Origin: an uncultured Oscillibacter sp.
GTDB lineage: Bacteria; Bacillota; Clostridia; Oscillospirales; Oscillospiraceae
Direction: 5' to 3'
Assembly: GCA_910585165.1 (NCBI GenBank)
Contig: CAJUBX010000043.1
Location: 1 to 18,928, forward strand
DNA: 18,928 nucleotides
The notes under the pieces were generated by a model. That model was not told the origin of the DNA and made no database searches. It worked only from the letters and a program-made list of their open reading frames with translations. The position numbers and the translations under genes were made by a program. This document shows positions 12,140 through 18,928 of this stretch, piece by piece. Numbering within the stretch: the stretch's first letter is position 1; the number at the start of each line of letters is the position of its first letter.

Positions 12140-13522
12140 TCAGCTTCTCCGCGCCTGGATAAACGCCTCAATCTCCTGAATCTGCCTGGCGGTCTCCGCC
12201 TCTGCCGGGCCGCCGAAGCTCGCCCGCAGGGCCATGCAGTTTTCCAGCTTCAAGGCCTCGTACACGTCCTCCCCGAACAGGGGGGAGACGGCCCGCAGCT
12301 CCTCCAGCGTCAGCTCCTCCAGGGTCTTTCCCCGGGCGGCGCAGTCCGCCACCAGGCGGCCCGTAACGGTGTACGCGTCCCGGAAGGGCATGCCCTTTTT
12401 CGTCAGGTAGTCGGCGCAGTCCGTGGCGTTGATAAAGCCCCGGCCCGCCGCCGCCCGCATATTCTCCGGCAGGACGCGCATGGTGTCAATCATCCCCGTG
12501 AAGACCGGGAGGCACAGCTCCACCGTGTCCAGTGCGTCGAAGACGGGCTCCTTGTCCTCCTGCATATCCTTGTTATAGGCCAGGGGCAGGCCCTTCATCA
12601 CCGTGAGAAGGCCCATCAAATCGCCGTAGACCCGCCCCGTCTTTCCCCGGATCAGCTCCGCCATGTCCGGGTTCTTCTTCTGGGGCATGATGCTGGACCC
12701 GGTGGAGTACGCCTCGTCCAGCTCCACGAACTTGAACTCCCAGCTGCACCAGAGAATGATCTCCTCGGCGAAGCGGCTCAGGTGCATCATCAAAATGGAC
12801 AGGGCGCTCAAAAGCTCCAGGGCGTAGTCCCGGTCGCTGACGCCGTCCATGGAGTTGCCGCAGGGCCGGTCAAAGCCCAGGGCCTGCGCCGTGCGGAAGC
12901 GGTCGATGGGATAGGTGGTCCCCGCCAGGGCCCCGGAGCCCAAGGGGCACTCGTTCAGCCGCGCCCGGCAGTCCTCCAGCCGCGTCACGTCCCGGCGGAA
13001 CATGGCCCCGTAGGCCAGCAGGTGCTGGGCGAAGGACACGGGCTGGGCCCGCTGCAAATGAGTGTAGCCCGGCATCACGGTCCCCTGGTGCTCCTTCGCC
13101 CGGCGGCAGAGGACGGCCTCCAGGTCCAGGAGCCGCCCAATCACGGTTCCGGCCTCCTCCCGCACGTGCATGCGGAAGTCCAGGGCCACCTGGTCGTTCC
13201 GGGAGCGGGCGGTGTGGAGGCGCTTTCCCGCCTCGCCGGTCCGCGCCGTCAGCAGGGCCTCCACGTTCATGTGGATGTCCTCGTTGTCCGGGGAGAACTC
13301 CACCTTCCCTGCCTCGATATCCGAAAGAATGCCCTCCAGGCCCTTTTGAATCGCGTCCCTGTCTCCCTGGGAGATGACCCCCCGGGCCGCCAGCATCTCC
13401 GCATGGGCCATGCTGCCCCGGATATCCTCCCGGTAAAGCCGCTGGTCAAAGGAAATGGAGGACTGGAAGTCGTTGGCCAGGGAATCCGTCTCCTTGCTGA
13501 ACCGTCCGCCCCAAAGTTTCAT
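12140..13522 (-). CDS. argH: Argininosuccinate lyase
   Basis: ArgH splits argininosuccinate to arginine and fumarate, the last step. The 460-residue length is usual. The fumarase/aspartase-superfamily signature GSSIMPQKKNPD (about 275-286) carries the catalytic serine, and PGYTHLQRAQP (151-161) carries the catalytic histidine region. RLHTARSRNDQV is also present. The open frame extends to 13666, but the true start is the ATG at 13522: MKLWGGRFSKETD is the family N-terminus and AAAAGGAG lies 10 nt upstream. The extra 48 codons fall in the hairpin-rich intergenic region and are not coding. It follows argG after 204 bp of structured sequence. Confidence 0.97.
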   Translation of the reverse strand: MKLWGGRFSKETDSLANDFQSSISFDQRLYREDIRGSMAHAEMLAARGVISQGDRDAIQKGLEGILSDIEAGKVEFSPDNEDIHMNVEALLTARTGEAGKRLHTARSRNDQVALDFRMHVREEAGTVIGRLLDLEAVLCRRAKEHQGTVMPGYTHLQRAQPVSFAQHLLAYGAMFRRDVTRLEDCRARLNECPLGSGALAGTTYPIDRFRTAQALGFDRPCGNSMDGVSDRDYALELLSALSILMMHLSRFAEEIILWCSWEFKFVELDEAYSTGSSIMPQKKNPDMAELIRGKTGRVYGDLMGLLTVMKGLPLAYNKDMQEDKEPVFDALDTVELCLPVFTGMIDTMRVLPENMRAAAGRGFINATDCADYLTKKGMPFRDAYTVTGRLVADCAARGKTLEELTLEELRAVSPLFGEDVYEALKLENCMALRASFGGPAEAETARQIQEIEAFIQARRS

Positions 13523-13549
13523 GAATCTTGTTCTCCTTTTCAACGGGGT

Positions 13550-13720
13550 CCAGGGGCCGCAGCCCCTGGTTTCTCCGCCCTGCGGAGAAAGAAATTTGAA
13601 TCCATTTTTGCCGCGGCATGCGCGTGGCAAAAATACCCCGGCCCGTGCGCCATTGGGCGCACACATCAGTCCGCAGACTGGTGAGGGGGAATCTAAAGGG
13701 GGGACGAAGTCCCCTCTTTA
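13550..13720. repeat. Array of six consecutive hairpins between argG and argH
   Basis: Six perfect or near-perfect hairpins follow each other almost without gaps. A: CCAGGGGC/GCCCCTGG (13550-13569). B: TTTCTCCGC/GCGGAGAAA (13570-13590). C: TTTTTGCCGCG/CGTGGCAAAAA with one G-U pair (13605-13633). D: GTGCGCC/GGCGCAC (13645-13662). E: CAGTC/GACTG (13667-13680). F: a 12-bp stem with one G-U pair, TAAAGGGGGGAC/GTCCCCTCTTTA (13694-13720), 6 bp after the argG stop. F, read on the minus strand, could act as a partial terminator for argG. The density of structure suggests a dispersed intergenic repeat or mRNA-processing elements that set different levels for argG and the genes behind it. Confidence 0.7.
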
Positions 13721-13726
13721 AGCTCC

Positions 13727-14944
13727 TCAGAGCTTCCCCTGCTCCCGCAGGGCCAGAACCGTGTCGGGCAGGCCCCAGAGGTTGATGAAGCCCGTGGCGT
13801 TGGTCTGGTCGTAGGCGCTCTCGTTGAAGGTCACCAGCTCCTCGGAGTACAGGCTCTCGGGAGAGGTGATGGAGGCCGTGATGATATTGCCCTTGTAGAG
13901 CTTGAGCTTCACGGAGCCCGTCACGTGCTCCTGGGTCTTGTCGGCGAAGGCGCTGAGGGCCTCCCGCAGGGGGGTGAACCACTTTCCGTTGTACACCAGG
14001 TCCGCGAAGTCCACCGCCAGCTTGCTCTTCATGTGGGCGGTGTCCTTGTCCACCGTAATCATTTCCAGGCACTCATGGGCCTTATACAAAATCGTGCCGC
14101 CGGGGGTCTCGTAAACGCCCCGGTCCTTCATGCCCACCAGCCGGTTTTCCACAATGTCCAGAAGGCCGATGCCGTTCTCCCCGCCCAGCTTGTTGAGCTT
14201 ACGGATGATGTCGCTGGCCTTCATCTTCTCGCCGTCCACCGCCACGGGCACGCCCTTTTCGAAGTCAATCGTCACATAGGTGGGCGCGTCCGGCGCGGCG
14301 ATGGGGCTCACGCCCATTTCCAAGAAGCCCTCCTTCTCGTACTGGGGCTCGTTGGCGGGGTCCTCCAGGTCCAGTCCCTCGTGGCTCAGGTGCCAGAGGT
14401 TCTTGTCCTTGGAGTAGTTGGTCTCCCGGCTGATTTTCAGGGGGACGTTGTGGGCCTCGGCGTAGTCGATCTCCTCGTCCCGGCCCTTGATGTCCCACTC
14501 CCGCCAGGGGGCGATGATGGTCATCTCCGGCGCGAAGCGCTTGATGGCCAGCTCGAAACGCACCTGGTCGTTGCCCTTGCCGGTGCAGCCGTGGGCGATG
14601 GCGTCCGCCCCCTCGGCCTTGGCGATTTCCACCAGCTTCCGGGCGATGATGGGCCGGGCGAAGGCCGTGCCCAGCAGGTACTGCTCATAGCTGGCCCCCA
14701 TTTTCAGGGAGGGGATAATCACCTCGTCCACCATCTCGTCGGTGAGGTCCGCGACGTACAGCTTGCTGGCCCCGGTCTTGAGGGCCTTTTCCTCCAATCC
14801 CTCCAGTTCCTGGTCCTGGCCCACGTCCCCGGCCACGGCGATGATCTCCACGCCGCCGTAGTTCTCCTTCAGCCAGGGGATGATGATGGATGTATCCAGC
14901 CCGCCGGAATAGGCGAGGACGACTTTCTTGATGTTCTTTTTCAT
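13727..14944 (-). CDS. argG: Argininosuccinate synthase
   Basis: ArgG joins citrulline and aspartate with ATP to give argininosuccinate. The 405-residue protein carries the PP-loop pyrophosphatase motif AYSGGLDTS (residues 11-19), GCTGKGNDQVRFE, and the REWDIKGRDEEIDYA and NYSKDKNLWHLSHEG stretches typical of the bacterial enzyme. The start at 14944 gives MKKNIKKVVLAYSGG and follows GGAGG at 7-nt spacing. The open frame reaches 14986, but those 14 codons would overlap the promoter region. It is the first gene of the operon, with a leader of about 27 nt and ArgR control at the promoter. Confidence 0.97.
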   Translation of the reverse strand: MKKNIKKVVLAYSGGLDTSIIIPWLKENYGGVEIIAVAGDVGQDQELEGLEEKALKTGASKLYVADLTDEMVDEVIIPSLKMGASYEQYLLGTAFARPIIARKLVEIAKAEGADAIAHGCTGKGNDQVRFELAIKRFAPEMTIIAPWREWDIKGRDEEIDYAEAHNVPLKISRETNYSKDKNLWHLSHEGLDLEDPANEPQYEKEGFLEMGVSPIAAPDAPTYVTIDFEKGVPVAVDGEKMKASDIIRKLNKLGGENGIGLLDIVENRLVGMKDRGVYETPGGTILYKAHECLEMITVDKDTAHMKSKLAVDFADLVYNGKWFTPLREALSAFADKTQEHVTGSVKLKLYKGNIITASITSPESLYSEELVTFNESAYDQTNATGFINLWGLPDTVLALREQGKL

Positions 14945-14977
14945 AACAGCGCCTCCATCGGTTTTAATGATGTACGA

Positions 14978-15008
14978 ATTATACAACTAATATGAATATT
15001 TATTCAAT
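14978..15008 (-). promoter_or_regulatory. arg operon promoter with ArgR box
   Basis: On the minus strand a perfect TATAAT (14978-14983) is preceded, 18 bp up, by TTGAAT (15002-15007). The -35 is embedded in ATTGAATAAATATTCATA (14991-15008), whose core TGAATAAATATTCA is a textbook ARG box (consensus TGAATWWWWATTCA). Three bp further down, at 14970-14987, GTTGTATAATTCGTACAT is a degenerate match at the spacing ArgR hexamers use for paired boxes; it covers the -10. ArgR with arginine should therefore block RNA polymerase directly. Confidence 0.85.
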
Positions 15009-15033
15009 TGGCGGATTGCACAAGAATGCCCCC

Positions 15034-15070
15034 GGCGGGGCGGGAAATTTTGCCGGGGCCCCGCCCCGCC
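15034..15070. other. GC-rich inverted repeat between divergent promoters
   Basis: GGCGGGGCGGG (15034-15044) and CCCGCCCCGCC (15060-15070) pair perfectly over 11 bp with a 15-nt loop. It lies between the arg operon promoter and the serine hydrolase promoter, upstream of both transcription starts. It may insulate the two promoters or act as a DNA structure; it is not in either predicted transcript. Confidence 0.4.
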
Positions 15071-15100
15071 CGGGCGGATGGAAAATTTACGGCTTTCCCC

Positions 15101-15131
15101 TTGACATTCCCCCTGGTGGAAGGTGTATCCT
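15101..15131 (+). promoter_or_regulatory. Promoter of the serine hydrolase gene
   Basis: A perfect TTGACA (15101-15106) is followed by TGTATCCT (15124-15131). The -10 is either TGTATC at 17-bp or TATCCT at 19-bp spacing, so it is imperfect. The leader of about 50 nt has a hairpin, GTCCCGG/CCGGGAC (15151-15157 with 15165-15171), before the AAAGGAA ribosome site. Confidence 0.6.
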
Positions 15132-15188
15132 GAGAGCATCCCACAAAAGCGTCCCGGCAAGCGGCCGGGACGGGAAAGGAACGCGAAC

Positions 15189-17291
15189 ATGAAAACGAGA
15201 ATGCAGTCCCTTGCCGCTTTGCTGCTGGCCCTGGCGCTGAGCCTGAGCCTGGCCCTTCCCGCCTCGGCGGCGGAAACGGCCTCCCCCGCAGCGGAAGCGG
15301 CCTCCTCCGTGGCCGAGGCGGGAAAAGCCGCCGCAGCCGCCGCCATGACTTACGGCCAGGCCGTCCAGCTCTCCTGGGCCGTTTGGCAGGACGGGGAGAT
15401 CATCGCCCGCGGCCAGGCCGGAGGCCCCCGGGAAAATCCCGGCAGCCCCGCCGCTGCTCCCGGCGACCTCTACGGCGTGGGCTCCGTCAGCAAAATCTAC
15501 ACCACCGCCGCCGTCATGCAGCTGGCGGAAGCCGGGAAGCTGGATTTGGACCAGCCGGTGGTGAAGTACCTGCCGGAGTTCAAGATGGCGGACGGGCGGT
15601 ACAAGGACATCACCGTGCGGATGCTGCTGAACCACTCCTCGGGCCTGATGGGCTCCTCCTTCGGCAGCGGCATCTTGTTCGAGGACTCCAGCACCGCCGC
15701 CGCAGACCAGCTTTTGGAGCGCCTTTCCACCCAGCGCCTCAAGGCGGACCCCGGGGCGTACAGTGTCTACTGCAACGACGGCTTCACCCTGGCCCAGCTG
15801 GTGGTGGAGCGGACGGCGGACATGAATTTCCAGGACTACCTCCGCGCTAACATCCTGGACCCCGCCGGGCTGGAGGAAACCTATTTCCCCGGCGAGCTTG
15901 TAAGCGGGCCCCAGCGCAGCCGCGCCGCCGCCGCCTATCAGGGCGAGGATACCCGCCCTCTGCCCCTGGACTGCCTGGGCGTGGTGGGTACTGGGGGAAT
16001 CTACGCCACGGCGGAGGACCTGGCGGCCTTCGGCGGGGCCCTCACCGGCGAGACCCTTTTGAAAAAAGCCTCCCTGGAGGCCATGGCCGCCCCGGAGTAC
16101 GCCAGGGGCCTCTGGCCGGAGGAGGGGCCCGGCTCCCTGTCCTACGGCCTGGGCTGGGACAGCGTGGAATGGTATCCCTTCTCCCAAAGCGGCGTCACCG
16201 CCCTGGTGAAGGGCGGCGACACCCAGCACTACCACGCCGGGCTTGTGATCCTGCCGGAATACAAGCTGGCGGCGGCGGTGCTCAGCTCCGGCGGCGTGTC
16301 CACCTATAACGAGCTGGCTGCCTCCCAGATGCTCGCCGCCGCCCTGAGGGCGCGGGGCGTAACGGTGGACGAAACGCCCCTTGCGCTGCCGGAGGCCCAA
16401 CGGGCCCCCATGCCTAAGGAGCTGCTGGACTGCGCGGGCTGGTACGGCTCCCTGACCATTTATGAGGTCTCTTTGTCGGAAAACGGGGAGCTGACCATGC
16501 GCTGTCCCGCCCTGCCCCAGGTCCCGGCCCAGACCTTCTATTACTACAGCGACGGAACCTTCCGGGACAAGGACGGCGCTTCCGCCCTGCGCCTGGTGCG
16601 GGAGGAAAACGGCCAGACCTATCTCTACCAGCGGGCCTTTTCCGCTCTCCCCGGCCTGGGGGGCCTGCCCGCCTCCGACTACGCCGCCATGAAGCTGCCG
16701 GAAAACCCGGTGGACCCCGCCCTCCAGAAAGCGTGGGACTCCCTTATGGGCGGCGCGGTCCTGCCCATGAACGAGCGGTACAGCTCCCAGGTGTACGCCT
16801 CCATGGGGGCCCTGCTTCAGGCGGAGTCCGGGGCCGTCGAAAGCGCCCCCGGCTATGTGGGCGCACTGCGGATTGAGGACGGAACCCACCTGCGCTATGT
16901 GGTCCAGGTCCCCGGCAGCGCCGGGCGGGACGGCAGCGACCTGGAAATCCGCCGGGACGAAGATGGGACCCTCTGGTTCTACCAGTCCGGCGGCGGCGTG
17001 TACATGGACTTAAACGCCGCTCCCCTCCTCCCCGCCGGAAAGGGCGGCAAGCTTTCCTGCTCCGTGGGGCCCCAGGGCTACGCCCTCTGGTATAAGGTGG
17101 GCTCCGATGCCGCCGGAAAGACCCTGGAGGTCCAGCTGCCGGAGAACGCGGGCTTCTGGGCCTACAACCCCGACGGCAGCCTGGCCGCCTCCTCCGTCTT
17201 GTGGGGCAACGAGTCCGTCAAGCTGGCCCAGGGCGGGCTGATTGCCCTTGCCGGGGACCCCGGCGCGGCGTTCCGCTTGACGTTCCGGTAA
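15189..17291 (+). CDS. Secreted serine hydrolase, beta-lactamase/PBP-like family
   Basis: The 700-residue protein starts with a signal peptide (MKTRMQSLAALLLALALSLS, cleavage expected after LPASA at about residue 27), then a low-complexity Ala/Glu/Ser linker to about residue 52. The serine hydrolase domain (about 55-360) has the three class-C-like motifs: SVSK (Ser99 to Lys102, nucleophile Ser99), Tyr-Cys-Asn (194-196) and His-Ala-Gly (349-351), plus YGLGW. These enzymes act outside the cell on D-amino-acid peptides, esters or beta-lactams; the substrate cannot be deduced. Residues 360-700 form one or two extra beta-rich domains of unknown role, ending without an anchor. The ATG at 15189 was chosen over the longer frame because of the signal peptide and AAAGGAA. 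It is divergent from the arg operon and transcribed alone. Confidence 0.88.
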   Translation: MKTRMQSLAALLLALALSLSLALPASAAETASPAAEAASSVAEAGKAAAAAAMTYGQAVQLSWAVWQDGEIIARGQAGGPRENPGSPAAAPGDLYGVGSVSKIYTTAAVMQLAEAGKLDLDQPVVKYLPEFKMADGRYKDITVRMLLNHSSGLMGSSFGSGILFEDSSTAAADQLLERLSTQRLKADPGAYSVYCNDGFTLAQLVVERTADMNFQDYLRANILDPAGLEETYFPGELVSGPQRSRAAAAYQGEDTRPLPLDCLGVVGTGGIYATAEDLAAFGGALTGETLLKKASLEAMAAPEYARGLWPEEGPGSLSYGLGWDSVEWYPFSQSGVTALVKGGDTQHYHAGLVILPEYKLAAAVLSSGGVSTYNELAASQMLAAALRARGVTVDETPLALPEAQRAPMPKELLDCAGWYGSLTIYEVSLSENGELTMRCPALPQVPAQTFYYYSDGTFRDKDGASALRLVREENGQTYLYQRAFSALPGLGGLPASDYAAMKLPENPVDPALQKAWDSLMGGAVLPMNERYSSQVYASMGALLQAESGAVESAPGYVGALRIEDGTHLRYVVQVPGSAGRDGSDLEIRRDEDGTLWFYQSGGGVYMDLNAAPLLPAGKGGKLSCSVGPQGYALWYKVGSDAAGKTLEVQLPENAGFWAYNPDGSLAASSVLWGNESVKLAQGGLIALAGDPGAAFRLTFR

Positions 17292-17343
17292 ACCCGTCTT
17301 TCCCCGGTCTGTCCTGAGCCCTTTCCCGGTTCTCCCCATGAAA

Positions 17344-17383
17344 AAACGCCCTCCGCCGCGAGCTTTCGCGGCGGAGGGCGTTT
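17344..17383. terminator. Strong bidirectional terminator
   Basis: AAACGCCCTCCGCCGCG (17344-17360) pairs perfectly over 17 bp with CGCGGCGGAGGGCGTTT (17367-17383) around AGCTTT. The minus strand exits into a run of six T, making it a strong terminator for the gene at 17405. On the plus strand, where only TTT follows, it is a weaker one for the serine hydrolase. Confidence 0.9.
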
Positions 17384-17404
17384 CCGCCTGTCCGCATATG
17401 CCGG

Positions 17405-18382
17405 TTATTCCCGGACCAGGTACAAATTCAGCCAGTAGCACAGGTCCTCCAGGGGGAGATAGGTTGTGCCGTCCTGCTTGAGGCAGGGGGCGGAGACCGT
17501 CGTCTCCCCTTTGGGAGTCTGGAGCGCGGCATCCCCGGGCCGGGCGGAGAGCACCGGGTTCTCCTCCCCGTCATACACCACCGCGCCCCGGTTCCTGTCC
17601 CAGACGACGCTGTATCCGGCGGCCTCGGCAAGGGCCCGGATGGGAGCCATTACGCCCGCCTCCGTCTGTAAGCAGGAAATCCTCGGAACGTCCTTGTCCA
17701 GCTCCGGGTCAAAGCCGCCGTTGACCATGGCCTCCACGCCGCCCTTACCGGCAAGGGCGGTCACATAGCCCCGGTAGCCATAGGGAAACACCAAAACCTT
17801 CTCCGCCCCGCCGGCGGCGCTCTTCCACACCAGCGCCCGGGTTCCGGGGGTCAGGTCCTCCATCCGCACAATCTGGCGGGTCAGCCAGGGGCTGTAGGCG
17901 GTCTTGTCCGTAACCTCCAAAGTTCCGCCTCCGGCCAGGGGAAAGACGGTTCCTCCTGCGGCGGAGGCCCTGCCCCGCCCGACAATCTCGCAGTACTCCG
18001 GCGCGGCTCCTCCGGCGGGGACGTTCCCCACCACAACCTCCGCGAACAGCTGGGGCGGCAGGCTCAGGGCCATGGCGGGGCCCGCCCAGGCGTAGAGGAC
18101 GTCCCCCTCCCTGACGGCTTCCAGGTCCAGCGGCAGTCCCGTGGCCGCGTCCACCGCCGGGGCCTCTCCCGTATGGATGACCACCTCGTTCAAGGGGTCG
18201 TCCCTGTCGCCGTTTTTCAGCAGAATTCCCAGCCCGTCCCAGGGGGAAACCCGGCCCCACACCCGGACGAAGGCGGGAGCCGTTTCCGCTGCGGCAGAGG
18301 CGGCTTCCTCCGCCGCAGCGGGGACGCACAGGGCGGCGGACAGGGCCGCCAGGGCCGTTAGTATGGAAAGCAGTTTTTTCAT
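17405..18382 (-). CDS. Secreted protein with copper-amine-oxidase-like N-domain
   Basis: The 325-residue protein begins MKKLLSILTALAALSAALC and has a signal peptide ending near VPAAAEE. An Ala/Glu-rich linker follows. The middle (about 37-220) is a beta-rich region of unknown type (FVRVWGRVSPWDGLGILLKN, then VFPYGYRGYVTALAG). Its last 80 residues (MAPIRALAEAAGYSVVWDRNRGAVVY, then TTYLPLEDLCYWLNL) match the pattern of the copper amine oxidase N-terminal domain (PF07833). That domain is common in secreted clostridial proteins and does not imply oxidase activity. The start at 18382 has AGGAGG at 8-nt spacing; the longer frame would place 16 residues before the signal peptide. It converges on the serine hydrolase and has its own promoter. 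Confidence 0.82.
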   Translation of the reverse strand: MKKLLSILTALAALSAALCVPAAAEEAASAAAETAPAFVRVWGRVSPWDGLGILLKNGDRDDPLNEVVIHTGEAPAVDAATGLPLDLEAVREGDVLYAWAGPAMALSLPPQLFAEVVVGNVPAGGAAPEYCEIVGRGRASAAGGTVFPLAGGGTLEVTDKTAYSPWLTRQIVRMEDLTPGTRALVWKSAAGGAEKVLVFPYGYRGYVTALAGKGGVEAMVNGGFDPELDKDVPRISCLQTEAGVMAPIRALAEAAGYSVVWDRNRGAVVYDGEENPVLSARPGDAALQTPKGETTVSAPCLKQDGTTYLPLEDLCYWLNLYLVRE

Positions 18383-18420
18383 AAAAGACTCCTCCTGTTC
18401 CTGCGGCTTGTGACATCTGC

Positions 18421-18449
18421 AATATACCACAGTTTCCCGGAGCTGGCAA
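18421..18449 (-). promoter_or_regulatory. Promoter of the copper-amine-oxidase-domain gene
   Basis: On the minus strand TTGCCA (18444-18449) and TATATT (18421-18426) are 17 bp apart, with the expected start about 32 bp before the start codon. A 7-bp hairpin, AGCCCCT/AGGGGCT (18449-18469), carries the stop codon of the upstream gene in its loop and abuts the -35. It has almost no U-tract, so it may terminate only weakly. Confidence 0.6.
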
Positions 18450-18455
18450 GCCCCT

Positions 18456-18928
18456 TTATCCCAGGGGCTCGGGATGGGCCGCCTCCGGCTTGGGCGCGCC
18501 CAGGGCGGCGATGTTCTCCTCCGTCAGCTTCTGCCAGGGGAGATCGACGATCTCCGAACCATTGAGATACTGCTGCTGCCAAGCCTCATGGTCCGCCCCG
18601 TCCACCGGGTCCGTCCCCCAGAGGCTTCCGTCCATCGTCCCGCCGGAAGGCGTCCGGTCGTTGTGATACCACTCCCCGGTGAGGATGTAATAGACCAGCC
18701 CGTCCCCGTCCTTGTCCACATCGGCGGGGAAGGCGTTCCGCAGGGTTTCGTCGTCCTCGAAAAGGGCCCGGTCCCAGGCGTCCACCGCGCCCATCAGCTC
18801 ATAGGCCCCGGTCCCGCCGTCATAGCGGTAGAGATTGTAGGGCCAGAACCGCCCGGCCCAGCCCTGGTTGTGGGACCAGCCCGCCGTGACGGCCCCGTTT
18901 TCATAGAAGGTCAGGTCCGGGAACTCGG
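18456..18928 (-). CDS. Hypothetical protein, C-terminal part only (N-terminus off the window)
   Basis: The open frame continues to the window edge, so the internal Met at 18794 is not the start. The last 157 residues read in as EFPDLTFYENGAVTAGWSHNQGWAGRFWPYNLYRYDGG and include ADVDKDGDGLVYYILTGEWY, a D-x-D-x-D-G calcium-loop-like motif of the kind seen in EF-hand/dockerin-type repeats. They also contain several Trp/Tyr/Gly-rich stretches. No catalytic motif or membrane segment is visible in this part. It is followed, across the promoter above, by the gene at 17405 on the same strand; the two could be partly co-transcribed. I do not recognise the family. Confidence 0.7.
   Translation of the reverse strand, partial: EFPDLTFYENGAVTAGWSHNQGWAGRFWPYNLYRYDGGTGAYELMGAVDAWDRALFEDDETLRNAFPADVDKDGDGLVYYILTGEWYHNDRTPSGGTMDGSLWGTDPVDGADHEAWQQQYLNGSEIVDLPWQKLTEENIAALGAPKPEAAHPEPLG

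Noticed and set aside
13523..13666. Extended argH N-terminus of 48 residues
   Set aside because: The region is composed of hairpins, and the family N-terminus and ribosome site place the start at 13522.
12116..13684. 522-codon plus-strand open frame opposite argH
   Set aside because: It is a shadow of argH, with no ribosome site or domain pattern.
15034..15070. Terminator upstream of the serine hydrolase
   Set aside because: No transcript is predicted to enter it and no U-tract follows on either strand.
1..18928. CRISPR arrays, tRNA, rRNA, integrases, toxin-antitoxin pairs
   Set aside because: I looked for regular direct repeats, tRNA-like cloverleaf ends with CCA and recombinase motifs and saw none. 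The multibranch palindrome at 5384-5474 does not fit a tRNA.

Overview
The window is GC-rich (clearly above 60% by eye) and carries bacterial genes with strong AGGAGG-type ribosome binding sites, Gram-positive-style family members (rhodanese-free ThiI, an Lsa-like ABC-F, ArgJ) and dense intergenic hairpins. This fits a high-GC gut Clostridia lineage of the Oscillospiraceae type (Flavonifractor/Lawsonibacter-like). That placement is inference from gene families and style; there is no rRNA or other marker in the window.

Layout. Positions 1-2550 (minus strand) hold a run thiI - HD-domain protein - cinA, with cinA running off the left edge. Positions 2600-3215 hold an isolated phage-tail-like gene with its own terminator. 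Positions 3270-4913 (plus strand) hold a strong promoter, a leader of about 250 nt ending in an intrinsic terminator, and a decayed Lsa-like ABC-F ribosome-protection ATPase gene with an in-frame deletion and two single-base frameshifts. Positions 4950-5600 hold a shared terminator, a small tail-anchored-like protein, and a block of nested palindromes. Positions 5604-6563 hold a protein of unknown function. Positions 6596-6809 hold a MITE-like element with 18-bp terminal inverted repeats, ending flush with the argF stop codon.

The core of the window (6810-14944, minus strand) is a complete arginine operon, in transcription order argG-argH-argC-argJ-argB-argD-argF. It starts from a promoter whose -35 lies inside a perfect ArgR box. 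Together the genes take glutamate to arginine by the cyclic acetyl route: ArgJ recycles acetyl groups, ArgB, ArgC and ArgD make N-acetylornithine, ArgJ releases ornithine, ArgF makes citrulline, and ArgG and ArgH make arginine. argF also has a likely secondary promoter inside the end of argD. The argG-argH junction contains six consecutive hairpins.

Divergent from the operon is a secreted serine hydrolase of the beta-lactamase/PBP-like family (15189-17291, plus). It converges, across a 17-bp-stem terminator, on a secreted protein with a copper-amine-oxidase-like N-domain (17405-18382, minus). A partial gene of unknown function closes the window.

I did not find a convincing new multi-gene system. 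The most interesting items are the attenuator-controlled but broken ABC-F gene, the MITE at the argF stop, the multibranch palindrome at 5384-5474, and the hairpin array inside the arg operon.
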